From Comamonadaceae bacterium (GTDB taxonomy: Bacteria > Pseudomonadota > Gammaproteobacteria > Burkholderiales > Burkholderiaceae_C), in contig CANFJF010000009.1 of assembly GCA_947447355.1 (NCBI GenBank), positions 1 to 64,000 of the forward strand: a stretch of DNA of 64,000 nt, in the 5' to 3' direction. Below, in pieces: positions 17,274-26,022 of the stretch. The stretch's first letter is position 1. The number at the start of each line of letters is the position of its first letter. A program made the translations under genes and the position numbers. The notes under the pieces are model-generated. The model saw only the letters and a list, made by a program, of their open reading frames with translations, searched no databases and had not been told where the DNA came from.

Positions 17274-19220
17274 ATGCAGACCACGTTCCCAAGACTGCTC
17301 ATGAAACACGCCGCCGAGCGCCCGGGCGCGCCCGCCATGCGTGAAAAGGAATACGGCATCTGGCAAGCGCACAGCTGGGCCAACATGGCCACGCTGGTCG
17401 AACATATCGCCTGCGGTTTGCACCTGGCCGGACTGAAACGCGGCGAACACATGGTCGTGATCGGCGCGAATCGACCACGGCTCTACGCCACCATGCTGGC
17501 CGCGCAATCACTGGGTGCGATTCCGATCCCGCTGTACCAAGATGCCGTGGGTGCCGAATGCGTGTTTCCCATCACCAACGCCGATGTGCGCTTGGCAATG
17601 GTTGAAGATCAGGAGCAAGTCGACAAGTTGCTAGAGATCCGTGATCGCTGCCCGGAACTGGCCACGCTCATTTACGACGACCCACGTGGTCTGCGCAATT
17701 ACGCAGAGGCCGGACTGAGTTCACTCGACGCACTGATTGATGCAGGCCGCGTGTTTGCGACAACCCATCCTCAGTTTTTGACAGGCGAAATAGACAAAAG
17801 CCAAAGCGACGATGTGGCGGCCATGTTTTTCACCTCCGGCACCACGGGTAACCCCAAGGGCGTGGTGCACACGCACAACAACTTAATCGACCGGGCACAA
17901 GCCGGCGCCGAGTTCGACAAGCTCAGCTCCGCTGAAGAAGTGCTGGCGTATTTGCCACCCGCTTGGATCGGCCAGAACATCTTCAGCTACGCGCAGTGGC
18001 TGTGCTGCGGCTACGTGGTGAACTGCCCAGAAAACGCCAGCACCGTCACCATTGATTTGAAGGAAGTCGGGCCGACTTATTACTTCGCACCACCGCGCGT
18101 TTTTGAAGGCCTGCTCACCAGCGTGATGATCCGCATGGAAGACGCGGGCAGCCTCAAGCGACATATGTTTCATTACTTCATGGATGTGGCCAAGCGCGTC
18201 GGCCCAGACCTGATGAATGGCAAATCGATAGGTTTTGCGCAGCGACTTTTGTATGCGCTCGGAAACTTCATGGTGTACGGCCCGCTGCGCAACAACCTCG
18301 GCTTCTCGCGGGTGCGCGTGGCCTACACCGCCGGCGAGGCCATAGGCCCTGACCTGTTCACCTTTTACCGCTCCATCGGCATCAACCTGAAGCAGTTGTA
18401 CGGATCGACCGAAACCGCCGTGTTCGTCTGCCTGCAACCCGATGACCAAGCGCGTGCCGACACCGTGGGCGTGCCGATTCGTGGCGTGCAAATCAAGGTC
18501 GCCGACAACGGCGAGATTTTGGTCAAGTCAGCCGGTCTGCTGAAGGAATACTACAAAAATCCAACAGCCACGGCTGAGGTGCTGAGCGCCGACGGCTGGT
18601 ACCACACGAGTGACGCCGGCTTCATCGACGCCAGCGGACACCTGAAGATCATCGACCGCGTCAAAGACGTCGGCCGCATTCAGGGCGGAGCCAACGACGG
18701 TGCCATGTTCGCGCCCAAATATGTTGAAAACAAGCTGAAGTTTTTCCCCTTCATCAAAGAAGCTGTGGCCTACGGTGACGGCCGCGAAAAAGTCTGCGTC
18801 ATGCTGAACATCGACTTCGATGCCGCCGGCAATTGGGCAGAGCGCCGCAACCTGCCATATGCCGGCTACACCGACTTGGCGCAAAAACCTGAGGTCTACC
18901 AACTGATCAAAGAATGCGTTGAAAAAGTCAATGTCGACCTGAGCGTTGACGCGTTGCTGGCGGGCTCGCAGGTGAGCCGATTTTTGGTGCTGCACAAAGA
19001 GCTTGATGCCGATGACGGCGAGCTAACGCGGACCAACAAAGTCAGGCGCGGCTTCATCGCTGAAAAATACCAACCGCTGGTCGATGCGCTGTACAGCGGC
19101 AAGACCGAGCAGTTCATTGAAACCGTCGTGAAATTTGAAGACGGTCGCAGCGGCAGCGTCAGCGCCACGCTCAAGCTCAGCGACGCCAAAACCTTTGCCT
19201 CTGTGAAGGTCGCAGCATGA
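17274..19220 (+). CDS. AMP-forming acyl-CoA ligase (long-chain type)
   Basis: A 648-residue adenylating enzyme that makes an acyl-CoA from a carboxylic acid, ATP and CoA. The phosphate loop is FTSGTTGNPKGVVHTHN (about 184-200), the later adenylation motif YGSTETAVFV, and the hinge stretch GWYHTSDAGFIDASGHLKII. The long C-terminal domain places it with the FadD15/long-chain subgroup rather than with acetate or benzoate ligases. It overlaps livG by four bases (ATGA) and opens an operon with a complete branched-chain-type importer. The enzyme probably activates the acid that the importer brings in; aromatic acids are common substrates of such clusters, but the ligand is not shown here. Confidence 0.84.
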   Translation: MQTTFPRLLMKHAAERPGAPAMREKEYGIWQAHSWANMATLVEHIACGLHLAGLKRGEHMVVIGANRPRLYATMLAAQSLGAIPIPLYQDAVGAECVFPITNADVRLAMVEDQEQVDKLLEIRDRCPELATLIYDDPRGLRNYAEAGLSSLDALIDAGRVFATTHPQFLTGEIDKSQSDDVAAMFFTSGTTGNPKGVVHTHNNLIDRAQAGAEFDKLSSAEEVLAYLPPAWIGQNIFSYAQWLCCGYVVNCPENASTVTIDLKEVGPTYYFAPPRVFEGLLTSVMIRMEDAGSLKRHMFHYFMDVAKRVGPDLMNGKSIGFAQRLLYALGNFMVYGPLRNNLGFSRVRVAYTAGEAIGPDLFTFYRSIGINLKQLYGSTETAVFVCLQPDDQARADTVGVPIRGVQIKVADNGEILVKSAGLLKEYYKNPTATAEVLSADGWYHTSDAGFIDASGHLKIIDRVKDVGRIQGGANDGAMFAPKYVENKLKFFPFIKEAVAYGDGREKVCVMLNIDFDAAGNWAERRNLPYAGYTDLAQKPEVYQLIKECVEKVNVDLSVDALLAGSQVSRFLVLHKELDADDGELTRTNKVRRGFIAEKYQPLVDALYSGKTEQFIETVVKFEDGRSGSVSATLKLSDAKTFASVKVAA

Positions 19221-20002
19221 GTAAAAAGATAGGCGACGTCATCCTTGACATCAACAATATTTCCCTGAGCTTCGGTGGCGTCAAGGCGCTCTCCGACATC
19301 TCGTTCAATGTCAAAGAGCACGAGATCCGCGCCATCATCGGACCCAACGGCGCGGGCAAAAGCTCGATGCTCAATTGCATCAACGGCGTCTACGCGCCGC
19401 AGCAAGGCTCCATCACATTTCGCGGAGAAACGTTCAAGCACATGAACAGTCACCAAGTGGCAGTGATGGGCGTGGCGCGCACCTTCCAGAACTTGGCGCT
19501 GTTCAAAGGCATGAGCGTGCTCGACAACATCATGTCAGGCCGCAACCTGAAGATCAAAAGCAATCTCTTCATGCAGGCGCTGCGTATTGGGCCGGCTGAA
19601 AAAGAAGAATTCCGGCACCGAGAAGCCGTCGAGAAGATCATCGACTTCCTTGAAATTCAGGCCTACCGAAAAACGCCCGTCGGGCAACTGCCTTACGGCT
19701 TGCAAAAACGCGTCGACCTTGGTCGCGCGCTGGCCATGGAACCTCAAGTGCTGCTACTCGATGAACCCATGGCCGGCATGAACGTCGAAGAAAAACAAGA
19801 CATGTGCCGCTTCATACTCGACGTCAACGACGAGTTCGGTACCACCGTCGTGCTCATCGAGCACGACATGGGCGTGGTGATGGACATCTCCGACCGGGTC
19901 GTGGTGCTGGACTACGGCAAAAAAATCGGTGACGGCACACCAGATGAAGTGCGCAACAACCCAGACGTGATCAGCGCCTACCTCGGCACCAGCCATGACT
20001 GA
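19217..20002 (+). CDS. livG: Branched-chain-type ABC importer ATPase LivG
   Basis: A 261-residue ATPase of the branched-chain amino acid (HAAT) importer family. Motifs: Walker A GPNGAGKS, the family-specific GVARTFQNLALFKGMSVLDN, a signature-region PYGLQKRVDLGRALA in which the usual LSGGQ is LPYGLQ, Walker B LLLDEPMAGMN and the switch IEHDMGVVM. The altered signature is normal for LivG proteins of clusters that contain acyl-CoA ligases. Its start overlaps the ligase stop, so translation is coupled. It pairs with the LivF-like ATPase at 23865. Confidence 0.9.
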   Translation: MSKKIGDVILDINNISLSFGGVKALSDISFNVKEHEIRAIIGPNGAGKSSMLNCINGVYAPQQGSITFRGETFKHMNSHQVAVMGVARTFQNLALFKGMSVLDNIMSGRNLKIKSNLFMQALRIGPAEKEEFRHREAVEKIIDFLEIQAYRKTPVGQLPYGLQKRVDLGRALAMEPQVLLLDEPMAGMNVEEKQDMCRFILDVNDEFGTTVVLIEHDMGVVMDISDRVVVLDYGKKIGDGTPDEVRNNPDVISAYLGTSHD

Positions 20003-20136
20003 CATGACACTCAAGCAATCGCCCATCGGCACACATCATTGCGTACGCATCAATTCCCGGCATAGCGGATCATCTAAATCAGTTCAGATGCCGCGCACAG
20101 ACCTTGGACGAAGAGCCAATGAAATGCTAGAAATTT

Positions 20137-20213
20137 CGTCTCTGCGAGCGCAGCGCGGCAGTCCATCAACGCGCACCTCGACGATGGATGGCCGCGCTAC
20201 GCTCGCCATGACA
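20137..20213. repeat. Imperfect inverted repeat (dispersed REP/MITE-like element)
   Basis: The 31-base left arm (20137-20167) and right arm (20183-20213) pair with only a few mismatches around the shared core CGAGCG-AGCGCGGC-TCCATC. The form, with CTGCGAGCGCAGCG on one side and CTACGCTCGCCATGACA on the other, is like the TCATTGCGAGCG palindromic repeats scattered in many proteobacterial genomes. It fills most of the 245-base gap between livG and livH and would fold into a strong RNA hairpin inside the operon message. Confidence 0.72.
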
Positions 20214-20247
20214 CGCTCACATTTAAACCTTCACCGAGGTCAATAGC

Positions 20248-21177
20248 ATGGCAAACTTCCTTGAGACATTGCTCGGCGGCCTGATGGCCGGCATGCTTTA
20301 TTCGCTGGTGGCGCTGGGATTTGTATTGATCTACAAAGCGTCCGGCGTGTTTAACTTTGCACAAGGCGCGATGGTGCTATTTGCTGCGCTGGCGATGGCT
20401 CGATTTTCTGTGTGGCTGCCACAGTGGCTTGGCTTCGAAAGTCTTCTATTAGCCAATGTACTGGCTTTTTTGATGGCCGCAGTCATCATGTTTGCAGTGG
20501 CTTGGCTGATCGAACGACTCGTGTTGCGACATCTCGTCAATCAAGAAGCGGCAACGCTCTTGATGGCCACGCTGGGCATAGCCTACTTTTTGGAAGGCCT
20601 TGGGCAAACTCTTTTCGGCGGGAGCGTTTACAAAATCGATATTGGCATGCCGAAAGACCCTGTCTACCTGCTTGAATCTATTTTCCCGCAAGGTATTCTC
20701 ATCAACAAAGAAGACCTGTATGCCGCGCTGATTGCCGCTCTTCTGGTGGGCACACTCAGCTTGTTTTTTCAGAAGACCGCAACCGGAAGGGCTTTGCGAG
20801 CGGTGGCTGACGACCACCAAGCGGCGCAGTCGATTGGCATTCCATTGAATCGAATCTGGGTCATCGTCTGGTGCGTGGCCGGTGTGGTGGCGCTGGTCGC
20901 CGGAATGATCTGGGGCAGCAAGCTCGGCGTGCAGTTTTCACTCGCGACAGTCGCATTGCGCGCATTGCCGGTCGTCATTTTGGGTGGTTTGACCTCGGTG
21001 CCTGGCGCCATCATTGGCGGCCTGATCATCGGCGTTGGCGAGAAACTCTCTGAAGTTTTTCTCGGCCCCTACGTCGGCGGCGGCATTGAAATTTGGTTCG
21101 CCTATGTGCTAGCGCTGGGCTTTTTGCTGTTCCGTCCGCAAGGCCTGTTCGGCGAAAAAATTATCGACAGGGTATGA
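20248..21177 (+). CDS. livH: Branched-chain-type ABC importer permease LivH
   Basis: A 309-residue inner-membrane protein with about eight hydrophobic segments. The start FLETLLGGLMAGMLYSLVAL and the segment GVFNFAQGAMVLFAALA are hallmark LivH sequence, and the cytoplasmic loop ATGRALRAVADDHQAAQSIG is the coupling motif. GAGGT stands before the ATG. A 245-base gap holding an inverted repeat separates it from livG; otherwise it belongs to the same importer operon. Confidence 0.91.
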   Translation: MANFLETLLGGLMAGMLYSLVALGFVLIYKASGVFNFAQGAMVLFAALAMARFSVWLPQWLGFESLLLANVLAFLMAAVIMFAVAWLIERLVLRHLVNQEAATLLMATLGIAYFLEGLGQTLFGGSVYKIDIGMPKDPVYLLESIFPQGILINKEDLYAALIAALLVGTLSLFFQKTATGRALRAVADDHQAAQSIGIPLNRIWVIVWCVAGVVALVAGMIWGSKLGVQFSLATVALRALPVVILGGLTSVPGAIIGGLIIGVGEKLSEVFLGPYVGGGIEIWFAYVLALGFLLFRPQGLFGEKIIDRV

Positions 21178-21204
21178 GACCCCACGCTTGTCATTTCGTG
21201 TACT

Positions 21205-21280
21205 GCGCTGCCCCCCGAGGGGGTCGCTGCGCCTGCGGCCCGGCGAAGCCGGTTCCGCGGCCCCTGCTGGGTGGGAGACA
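21205..21280. repeat. GC-rich dispersed intergenic repeat
   Basis: The stretch contains CCCCCCGAGGGGG, then CTGCGCCTGCGGCCCGGCGA and GCCGGTTCCGCGGCCCCTGC, three overlapping short inverted repeats. Closely similar blocks are common between genes in Comamonadaceae, as far as I recall. It lies in the 152-base gap between livH and livM, so the same operon carries two different repeat elements. No frame codes through it convincingly. Confidence 0.6.
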
Positions 21281-21329
21281 ACTCTTCGGCAATAAAATTT
21301 TCATTTCGACCTAACCGCGGCTTAACTTT

Positions 21330-22406
21330 ATGTTCTACAGAGAAAACGGTCAGTTCAAAACCAGCTACCGGGATGACCAGCAGATCTTCCCGATCTTGCA
21401 GGATCGCATCGCCATTGGCTTGCTGCTGGCCGTTGCGTTTGTAGCCGTACCGGTGCTGGCCAGTGACTATCTGATCCGTGCCATTTTGATTCCTTTTGTG
21501 ATCATGTCCTTGGCCGCGCTGGGAGTGAATATTTTGGTCGGCTACTGCGGCCAAATTTCACTCGGCTCTGCGGCGTTCATGGCTGTCGGCGCCTATAGCG
21601 CCTACAACATCTTCGAACGCATTCCGGGTATTCCGCTGATACCAGCGCTGATCCTGGGTGGCTTATGCGCCACCGCTTTCGGCATCCTGTTTGGCTTGCC
21701 CAGTTTGCGCGTCAAGGGCTTGTATTTAGCGGTAGCTACACTCGCCGCTCAGTTCTTCAGCGACTGGATGTTTCTGCGCATCAAGTGGTTCACGTTGGAC
21801 GCGCCATCCGGCTCTGTCTCGGTGTCAAAACTACAGATATTTGACCTGCCGATTGAAAGCGCTGTCAGCCGCTATCTGCTGTGCCTGACGCTGCTGCTGG
21901 TCATCGGCGTGATGGCCAAAAACTTAGTCCGCGGCGCAATCGGTCGTGAATGGATGGCGATCCGCGACATGGACGTGGCCGCCGCCGTCATCGGCATTCG
22001 CCCGATGTACGCAAAGCTCAGCGCCTTTGCGGTCAGTTCCTTCATCATCGGCATCGCGGGTGGGTTGTGGGCCTTCATCTACCTAGGCGCGTGGGAACCC
22101 GCAGCCTTCTCATCCGAGCTGTCCTTTCGGCTGCTGTTCATGGTGATCATCGGCGGCCTCGGCTCCATCATGGGCAGCTTTTTTGGCGCGGCTTTTATCG
22201 TCGTGTTGCCGATTGCATTGAATCAGTTTTTGCCATTTTTTGCCGGCTTGTTTGGCATCGAGATTTCGACCGCCGGCATATCCCATGCCGAGTTGATGAT
22301 TTATGGTGGCTTGATCGTTTGGTTTTTGATTGTGGAACCACACGGGCTGGCCAAACTGTGGTCGATGGGCAAACAAAAATTGCGTCTGTGGCCTTTCCCA
22401 CATTGA
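21330..22406 (+). CDS. livM: Branched-chain-type ABC importer permease LivM
   Basis: A 358-residue inner-membrane permease. The hydrophilic N-terminus (about 30 residues) is followed by about nine membrane segments. Typical sequence: LGVNILVGYCGQISLGSAAF, GLPSLRVKGLYLAVATLAAQ and the coupling loop GREWMAIRDMDVAAAVIGI. It forms the translocation pore with LivH. The binding-protein gene begins 53 bases downstream. Confidence 0.91.
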   Translation: MFYRENGQFKTSYRDDQQIFPILQDRIAIGLLLAVAFVAVPVLASDYLIRAILIPFVIMSLAALGVNILVGYCGQISLGSAAFMAVGAYSAYNIFERIPGIPLIPALILGGLCATAFGILFGLPSLRVKGLYLAVATLAAQFFSDWMFLRIKWFTLDAPSGSVSVSKLQIFDLPIESAVSRYLLCLTLLLVIGVMAKNLVRGAIGREWMAIRDMDVAAAVIGIRPMYAKLSAFAVSSFIIGIAGGLWAFIYLGAWEPAAFSSELSFRLLFMVIIGGLGSIMGSFFGAAFIVVLPIALNQFLPFFAGLFGIEISTAGISHAELMIYGGLIVWFLIVEPHGLAKLWSMGKQKLRLWPFPH

Positions 22407-22459
22407 CTTTCACGAGTGTTCACGGTGTGTTTTTCAAGTAATTTTTTAAGGAGAAAAAG

Positions 22460-23785
22460 ATGAGATCTGGCAAATTAATGTTGGCGCTTGCGACCCTCGC
22501 CATGAGCGCCTCCGTCGTCACAAGCGCCGTCGCGCAAACCAAAGAGCAGTTCTTTCCGCTGTTGTCTTACAGAACCGGACCTTACGCACCGAATGGCGTG
22601 CCTTGGGCCAACGGCAAACAGGACTATCTCAAGCTGATCAACGCCCGCGACGGCGGCGTCAACGGTGTCAAGATGACCTATGAAGAGTGCGAAACAGGCT
22701 ACGCCACCGACCGTGGCGTGGAATGCTACGAGCGCCTCAAAAGCAAGCCTGGCGTGGCCTTGTTTGATCCACAAGCCACCGGCATCACATTTGCACTGAC
22801 TGAAAAAGTACCGACTGACAAAATCCCCCTCATCACGCTGGGCTATGGCCTGTCGGTATCGCAAGACGGGCAAGCCTTCAAGTGGAACTTTCCACTCATG
22901 GGCAGCTACTGGACAGGCGCCGACATTCTGATCCAGCACATCGGCAACAAAGAAGGTGGCCTGGACAAACTCAAAGGCAAGAAAATCACGTTGGTCTATC
23001 ACGACTCACCGTTTGGCAAAGAGCCGATTCCGCTGCTGCAAGAGCGCGCCAAAATGCACGGCTTTGAGCTGCAGATGATTCCCGTCACAGCACCCGGCGT
23101 CGATCAAAAATCAGCGTGGCTGCAAGTGCGCCAGAGTCGTCCCGACTTTGTCCTGCTGTGGGGTTGGGGTGTGATGAATTCAACCGCCCTGAAAGAGGCT
23201 CAGGCCACCGGCTATCCGCGCGAAAAAATGTACGGCGTCTGGTGGGCCGGTGCTGAGCCCGATGTCAAGGACGTCGGCGAAGGTGCCAAGGGCTACAACG
23301 CGCTGGCGTTGAACACCTCCGGCAAAGAACCGAAAGTGATTCAGGACATCATGAAATATGTTCACGACAAAGGCCAAGGCACCGGCCCGAAAGATGAAGT
23401 CGGTCAGGTTCTTTATACCCGTGGCGTGATCATCCAGATGCTCAGCATCGAGGCCGTGCGCCGCGCACAAGAACGCTTCGGCAAAGGCAAGGTCATGACC
23501 GGCGAGCAAGTGCGCTGGGGCCTGGAAAACTTGGCGCTGGACCAAAAGCGGCTCGACGCACTGGGCTTTGCGGGCATCATGCGACCCCTCTCAACCTCGT
23601 GCGCTGACCACATGGGTTCGAGCTGGGCAAGGGTCCAAACCTGGGACGGGAAAAAATGGGCCTTCAGCTCTGACTTCATCCAAGCGGATGAACAGATCCT
23701 CAAGCCCATGGTCAAGTCGGGCGCAGACAAGTACCTGGCCGACAAGAAAATGACACGCCGCTCCTCGGCCGACTGCCAGTCGTGA
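22460..23785 (+). CDS. Periplasmic binding protein of branched-chain-type importer (LivK-like)
   Basis: A 441-residue type I periplasmic binding protein, about 60 residues longer than classical LivK. A strong ribosome site AAGGAGA (22448-22454) precedes the ATG, and the signal peptide ends at TSAVAQ. The mature protein contains YRTGPYAPNGVPWANGKQDY and the acidic-cysteine pair region TYEECETGYATDRGVECYER. This subgroup is usually found with acyl-CoA ligases and is often annotated for aromatic or phenylacetate-like acids rather than leucine. The strong ribosome site and the hairpin after the stop fit the need for excess binding protein. Confidence 0.87.
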   Translation: MRSGKLMLALATLAMSASVVTSAVAQTKEQFFPLLSYRTGPYAPNGVPWANGKQDYLKLINARDGGVNGVKMTYEECETGYATDRGVECYERLKSKPGVALFDPQATGITFALTEKVPTDKIPLITLGYGLSVSQDGQAFKWNFPLMGSYWTGADILIQHIGNKEGGLDKLKGKKITLVYHDSPFGKEPIPLLQERAKMHGFELQMIPVTAPGVDQKSAWLQVRQSRPDFVLLWGWGVMNSTALKEAQATGYPREKMYGVWWAGAEPDVKDVGEGAKGYNALALNTSGKEPKVIQDIMKYVHDKGQGTGPKDEVGQVLYTRGVIIQMLSIEAVRRAQERFGKGKVMTGEQVRWGLENLALDQKRLDALGFAGIMRPLSTSCADHMGSSWARVQTWDGKKWAFSSDFIQADEQILKPMVKSGADKYLADKKMTRRSSADCQS

Positions 23786-23791
23786 TGTGAC

Positions 23792-23825
23792 GGTGGGGCT
23801 GGCGTCTGTCAATGCCAGCCCCACC
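23792..23825 (+). terminator. Strong hairpin between livK and livF genes (partial terminator or mRNA stabiliser)
   Basis: GGTGGGGCTGGC (23792-23803) and GCCAGCCCCACC (23814-23825) form a perfect 12-base-pair stem with a 10-base loop. A short T run (TTTTT, about 23836) follows after ten more bases, so it is not a classical intrinsic terminator. Such hairpins after binding-protein genes commonly protect the upstream message and reduce read-through, giving more binding protein than ATPase. Confidence 0.6.
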
Positions 23826-23864
23826 TGAGCAGCCCTTTTTATCTGCTTGATCGGAATTCAGCCC

Positions 23865-24674
23865 ATGCAAGATTCACCCATCGTTCTCAATGTCAACGGC
23901 ATCGAGGTCATTTACAACCATGTGATTCTGGTGCTAAAGGGCGTCTCGTTGCAGGTGCCCGAAGGAAAAATTGTAGCGATTCTGGGCGGCAATGGTGCGG
24001 GCAAAACCACCACATTGCGGGCGATTTCCAACCTGCTCAAGGGCGAACGCGGTGAGGTCACCAAAGGGTCCATCGAGCTGCGCGGCGAGCGCATTGAAAA
24101 CCTATCGCCGTCTGATCTGGTGCAACGCGGCGTGGTGCAGGTCATGGAGGGACGTCACTGCTTTGCGCACCTGACCATCGAAGAAAACTTGTTGACCGGT
24201 GCTTACACACGCAAAGACAAGGCCGAAGTGGCTGCCAATCTGGAGAAGGTTTACAACTACTTTCCCCGCTTGAAAACACGCCGAACATCGCAGGCCGCCT
24301 ACACCTCAGGCGGCGAACAACAGATGTGCGCCATTGGCCGCGCGTTGATGGTCAACCCCAACATGGTGTTGCTCGACGAGCCGTCGATGGGGCTGGCCCC
24401 GCAGATCGTTGAGGAAGTTTTCAACATCGTCAAAGACCTGAATGAAAAAGAAAAAGTCACCTTCTTACTGGCCGAGCAGAACACCAACATGGCGCTCAAA
24501 TATGCAGACTACGGCTACATCATGGAAAGCGGCAGAGTGGTGATGGATGGCGTGGCCCGCGACTTGGCCAGCAACGAAGACGTCAAGGAGTTTTATCTGG
24601 GCGTCGGTGGTGGCGAGCGCAAGAGTTTCAAAGACGTGAAAAGCTACAAGCGGCGCAAGCGCTGGTTGGCTTGA
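23865..24674 (+). CDS. livF: Branched-chain-type ABC importer ATPase LivF
   Basis: A 269-residue ATPase. ATG 23865 is chosen over an in-frame TTG at 23847. Motifs: Walker A GGNGAGKTT, Q-loop region VQVMEGRHCFAHLTIEENL, signature SGGEQQMCAIGRAL, Walker B MVLLDEPSMGLAP and switch LLAEQNTNMAL. The C-terminus carries a basic tail, FKDVKSYKRRKRWLA, that classical LivF lacks but that is familiar from importers clustered with acyl-CoA ligases. It starts eleven bases before the PaaK-like gene's ATG. Confidence 0.89.
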   Translation: MQDSPIVLNVNGIEVIYNHVILVLKGVSLQVPEGKIVAILGGNGAGKTTTLRAISNLLKGERGEVTKGSIELRGERIENLSPSDLVQRGVVQVMEGRHCFAHLTIEENLLTGAYTRKDKAEVAANLEKVYNYFPRLKTRRTSQAAYTSGGEQQMCAIGRALMVNPNMVLLDEPSMGLAPQIVEEVFNIVKDLNEKEKVTFLLAEQNTNMALKYADYGYIMESGRVVMDGVARDLASNEDVKEFYLGVGGGERKSFKDVKSYKRRKRWLA

Positions 24675-24684
24675 GGCGCACAAC

Positions 24685-25932
24685 ATGACGGACTATTTCG
24701 ACACCTTGGAATGCCGCGATCCCGCCCTGCGGGAAGCCACGCAGATGGCGGCACTGCCGAGAGTGATCGCTCACGCGCAGCAACACAGTCCCGCCGCGAA
24801 ACAAACGCTCGCCGGCATCGACCCGACCCGAATCAATTCAAGCACAGCGTTGGCCGCCTTGCCCGTCACCCGCAAGCACGAGCTGCTGGAACGACAACAG
24901 GCGACGCGCCCGGCGGATTCGTTTGGCGGCTTTGCGGCCTTGCTGCGGGGCCGCAGAATGTCGCGCATTTTTGCGTCACCCGGTCCCATCTACGAACCCG
25001 ATGTTGCCCGACCGGATTACTGGCGGGTGGGCCGTGCTCTGTTTGCTGCGGGTTTTAGGGAGGGTGATCTGGCGCACAACGCCTTCAGTTACCACATGAC
25101 GCCTGGTGCCTACATGATGGAGTCTGGTGCGCATGCAATTGGCTGCACGGTATTTCCCGCCGGCACTGGCCAAACAGAACAACAACTCGCGGCCATCGCA
25201 GACCTCCGGCCTGAAGGTTACGTCGGTACCCCCAGCTACCTGCGGATCCTGATTGAAAAAGCGCTGGCCAGTGGTTCGGACATCTCGAGCTTCAGGCGCG
25301 CGCTGGTGTCAGGCGAAGCCTTTCCGCCATCGCTGCGCGACTGGTTGGCAGACAAGGGCATTGCCGGCTACCAGTGCTACGCCACCGCCGACCTCGGTCT
25401 GATCGCCTACGAAACCGAGGCACGCCAAGGCTTGGTGCTGGACGAAGGGGTGATTGTCGAGATCGTGCGGCCCGGCACAGGCGACCCGGTGCCCGAGGGG
25501 GAAGTCGGCGAATTGGTGGTGACAACGCTCAACCCCGATTACCCCTTGATCCGTTTTGGTACCGGCGATCTATCGGCCGTGCTGCCCGGTTTGTGCCCGA
25601 CGGGTCGCAGCAACACACGCATCAAAGGTTGGATGGGTCGCGCTGACCAAACCACCAAGATTCGCGGCATGTTTGTGCATCCGGGTCAGGTGGCCGAGAT
25701 CGTCAAACGATTTCCGGAAGTCCTGAAGGCGCGGTTAGTCGTGTCCGGAGAAATGGCGAACGATGTGATGACGCTCAAAGTTGAAGTCTCTGCTTCAACG
25801 GACGGTTTGACAGCGCGCATCGGCGATGCCATCCGCGATGTGACCAAGCTGCGTGGCGATGTCGACATGCTCAGCCCCGGCAGCTTGCCGAATGACGGCG
25901 TGGTGATTCAAGATGCCCGACGCTACGAGTAA
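24685..25932 (+). CDS. PaaK-like AMP-forming ligase family protein with altered phosphate loop
   Basis: A 415-residue member of the phenylacetate-CoA ligase family. The C-terminal part is well conserved: YPLIRFGTGDLSAVLPG, then TRIKGWMGRADQTTKIRGMF and VHPGQVAEIVKRFPEV. In the N-terminal half the expected SSGTTGKP phosphate loop reads FASPGPIYEPD (about residues 96-106), so the Ser/Thr/Lys residues that hold ATP phosphates are gone. Activity as a true ligase is therefore uncertain. It ends the acyl-CoA ligase/Liv operon, so it may act on the same imported acid as the normal ligase at 17274, or may sense it. Confidence 0.8.
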   Translation: MTDYFDTLECRDPALREATQMAALPRVIAHAQQHSPAAKQTLAGIDPTRINSSTALAALPVTRKHELLERQQATRPADSFGGFAALLRGRRMSRIFASPGPIYEPDVARPDYWRVGRALFAAGFREGDLAHNAFSYHMTPGAYMMESGAHAIGCTVFPAGTGQTEQQLAAIADLRPEGYVGTPSYLRILIEKALASGSDISSFRRALVSGEAFPPSLRDWLADKGIAGYQCYATADLGLIAYETEARQGLVLDEGVIVEIVRPGTGDPVPEGEVGELVVTTLNPDYPLIRFGTGDLSAVLPGLCPTGRSNTRIKGWMGRADQTTKIRGMFVHPGQVAEIVKRFPEVLKARLVVSGEMANDVMTLKVEVSASTDGLTARIGDAIRDVTKLRGDVDMLSPGSLPNDGVVIQDARRYE

Positions 25933-26022
25933 CACCTCACCCAGCTTGACGATAGATCCAATTCACCCCGTAAGTTTGTGTTGACACCCTAGAATGCCCG
26001 CTCAATTCAAGGAGTTTTTCAA

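Noticed and set aside
19995-20246. An 83-codon reading frame between livG and livH
   Set aside because: It runs through the imperfect inverted repeat at 20137-20213, has no similarity to a known protein and no ribosome site; the repeat explains the open frame.
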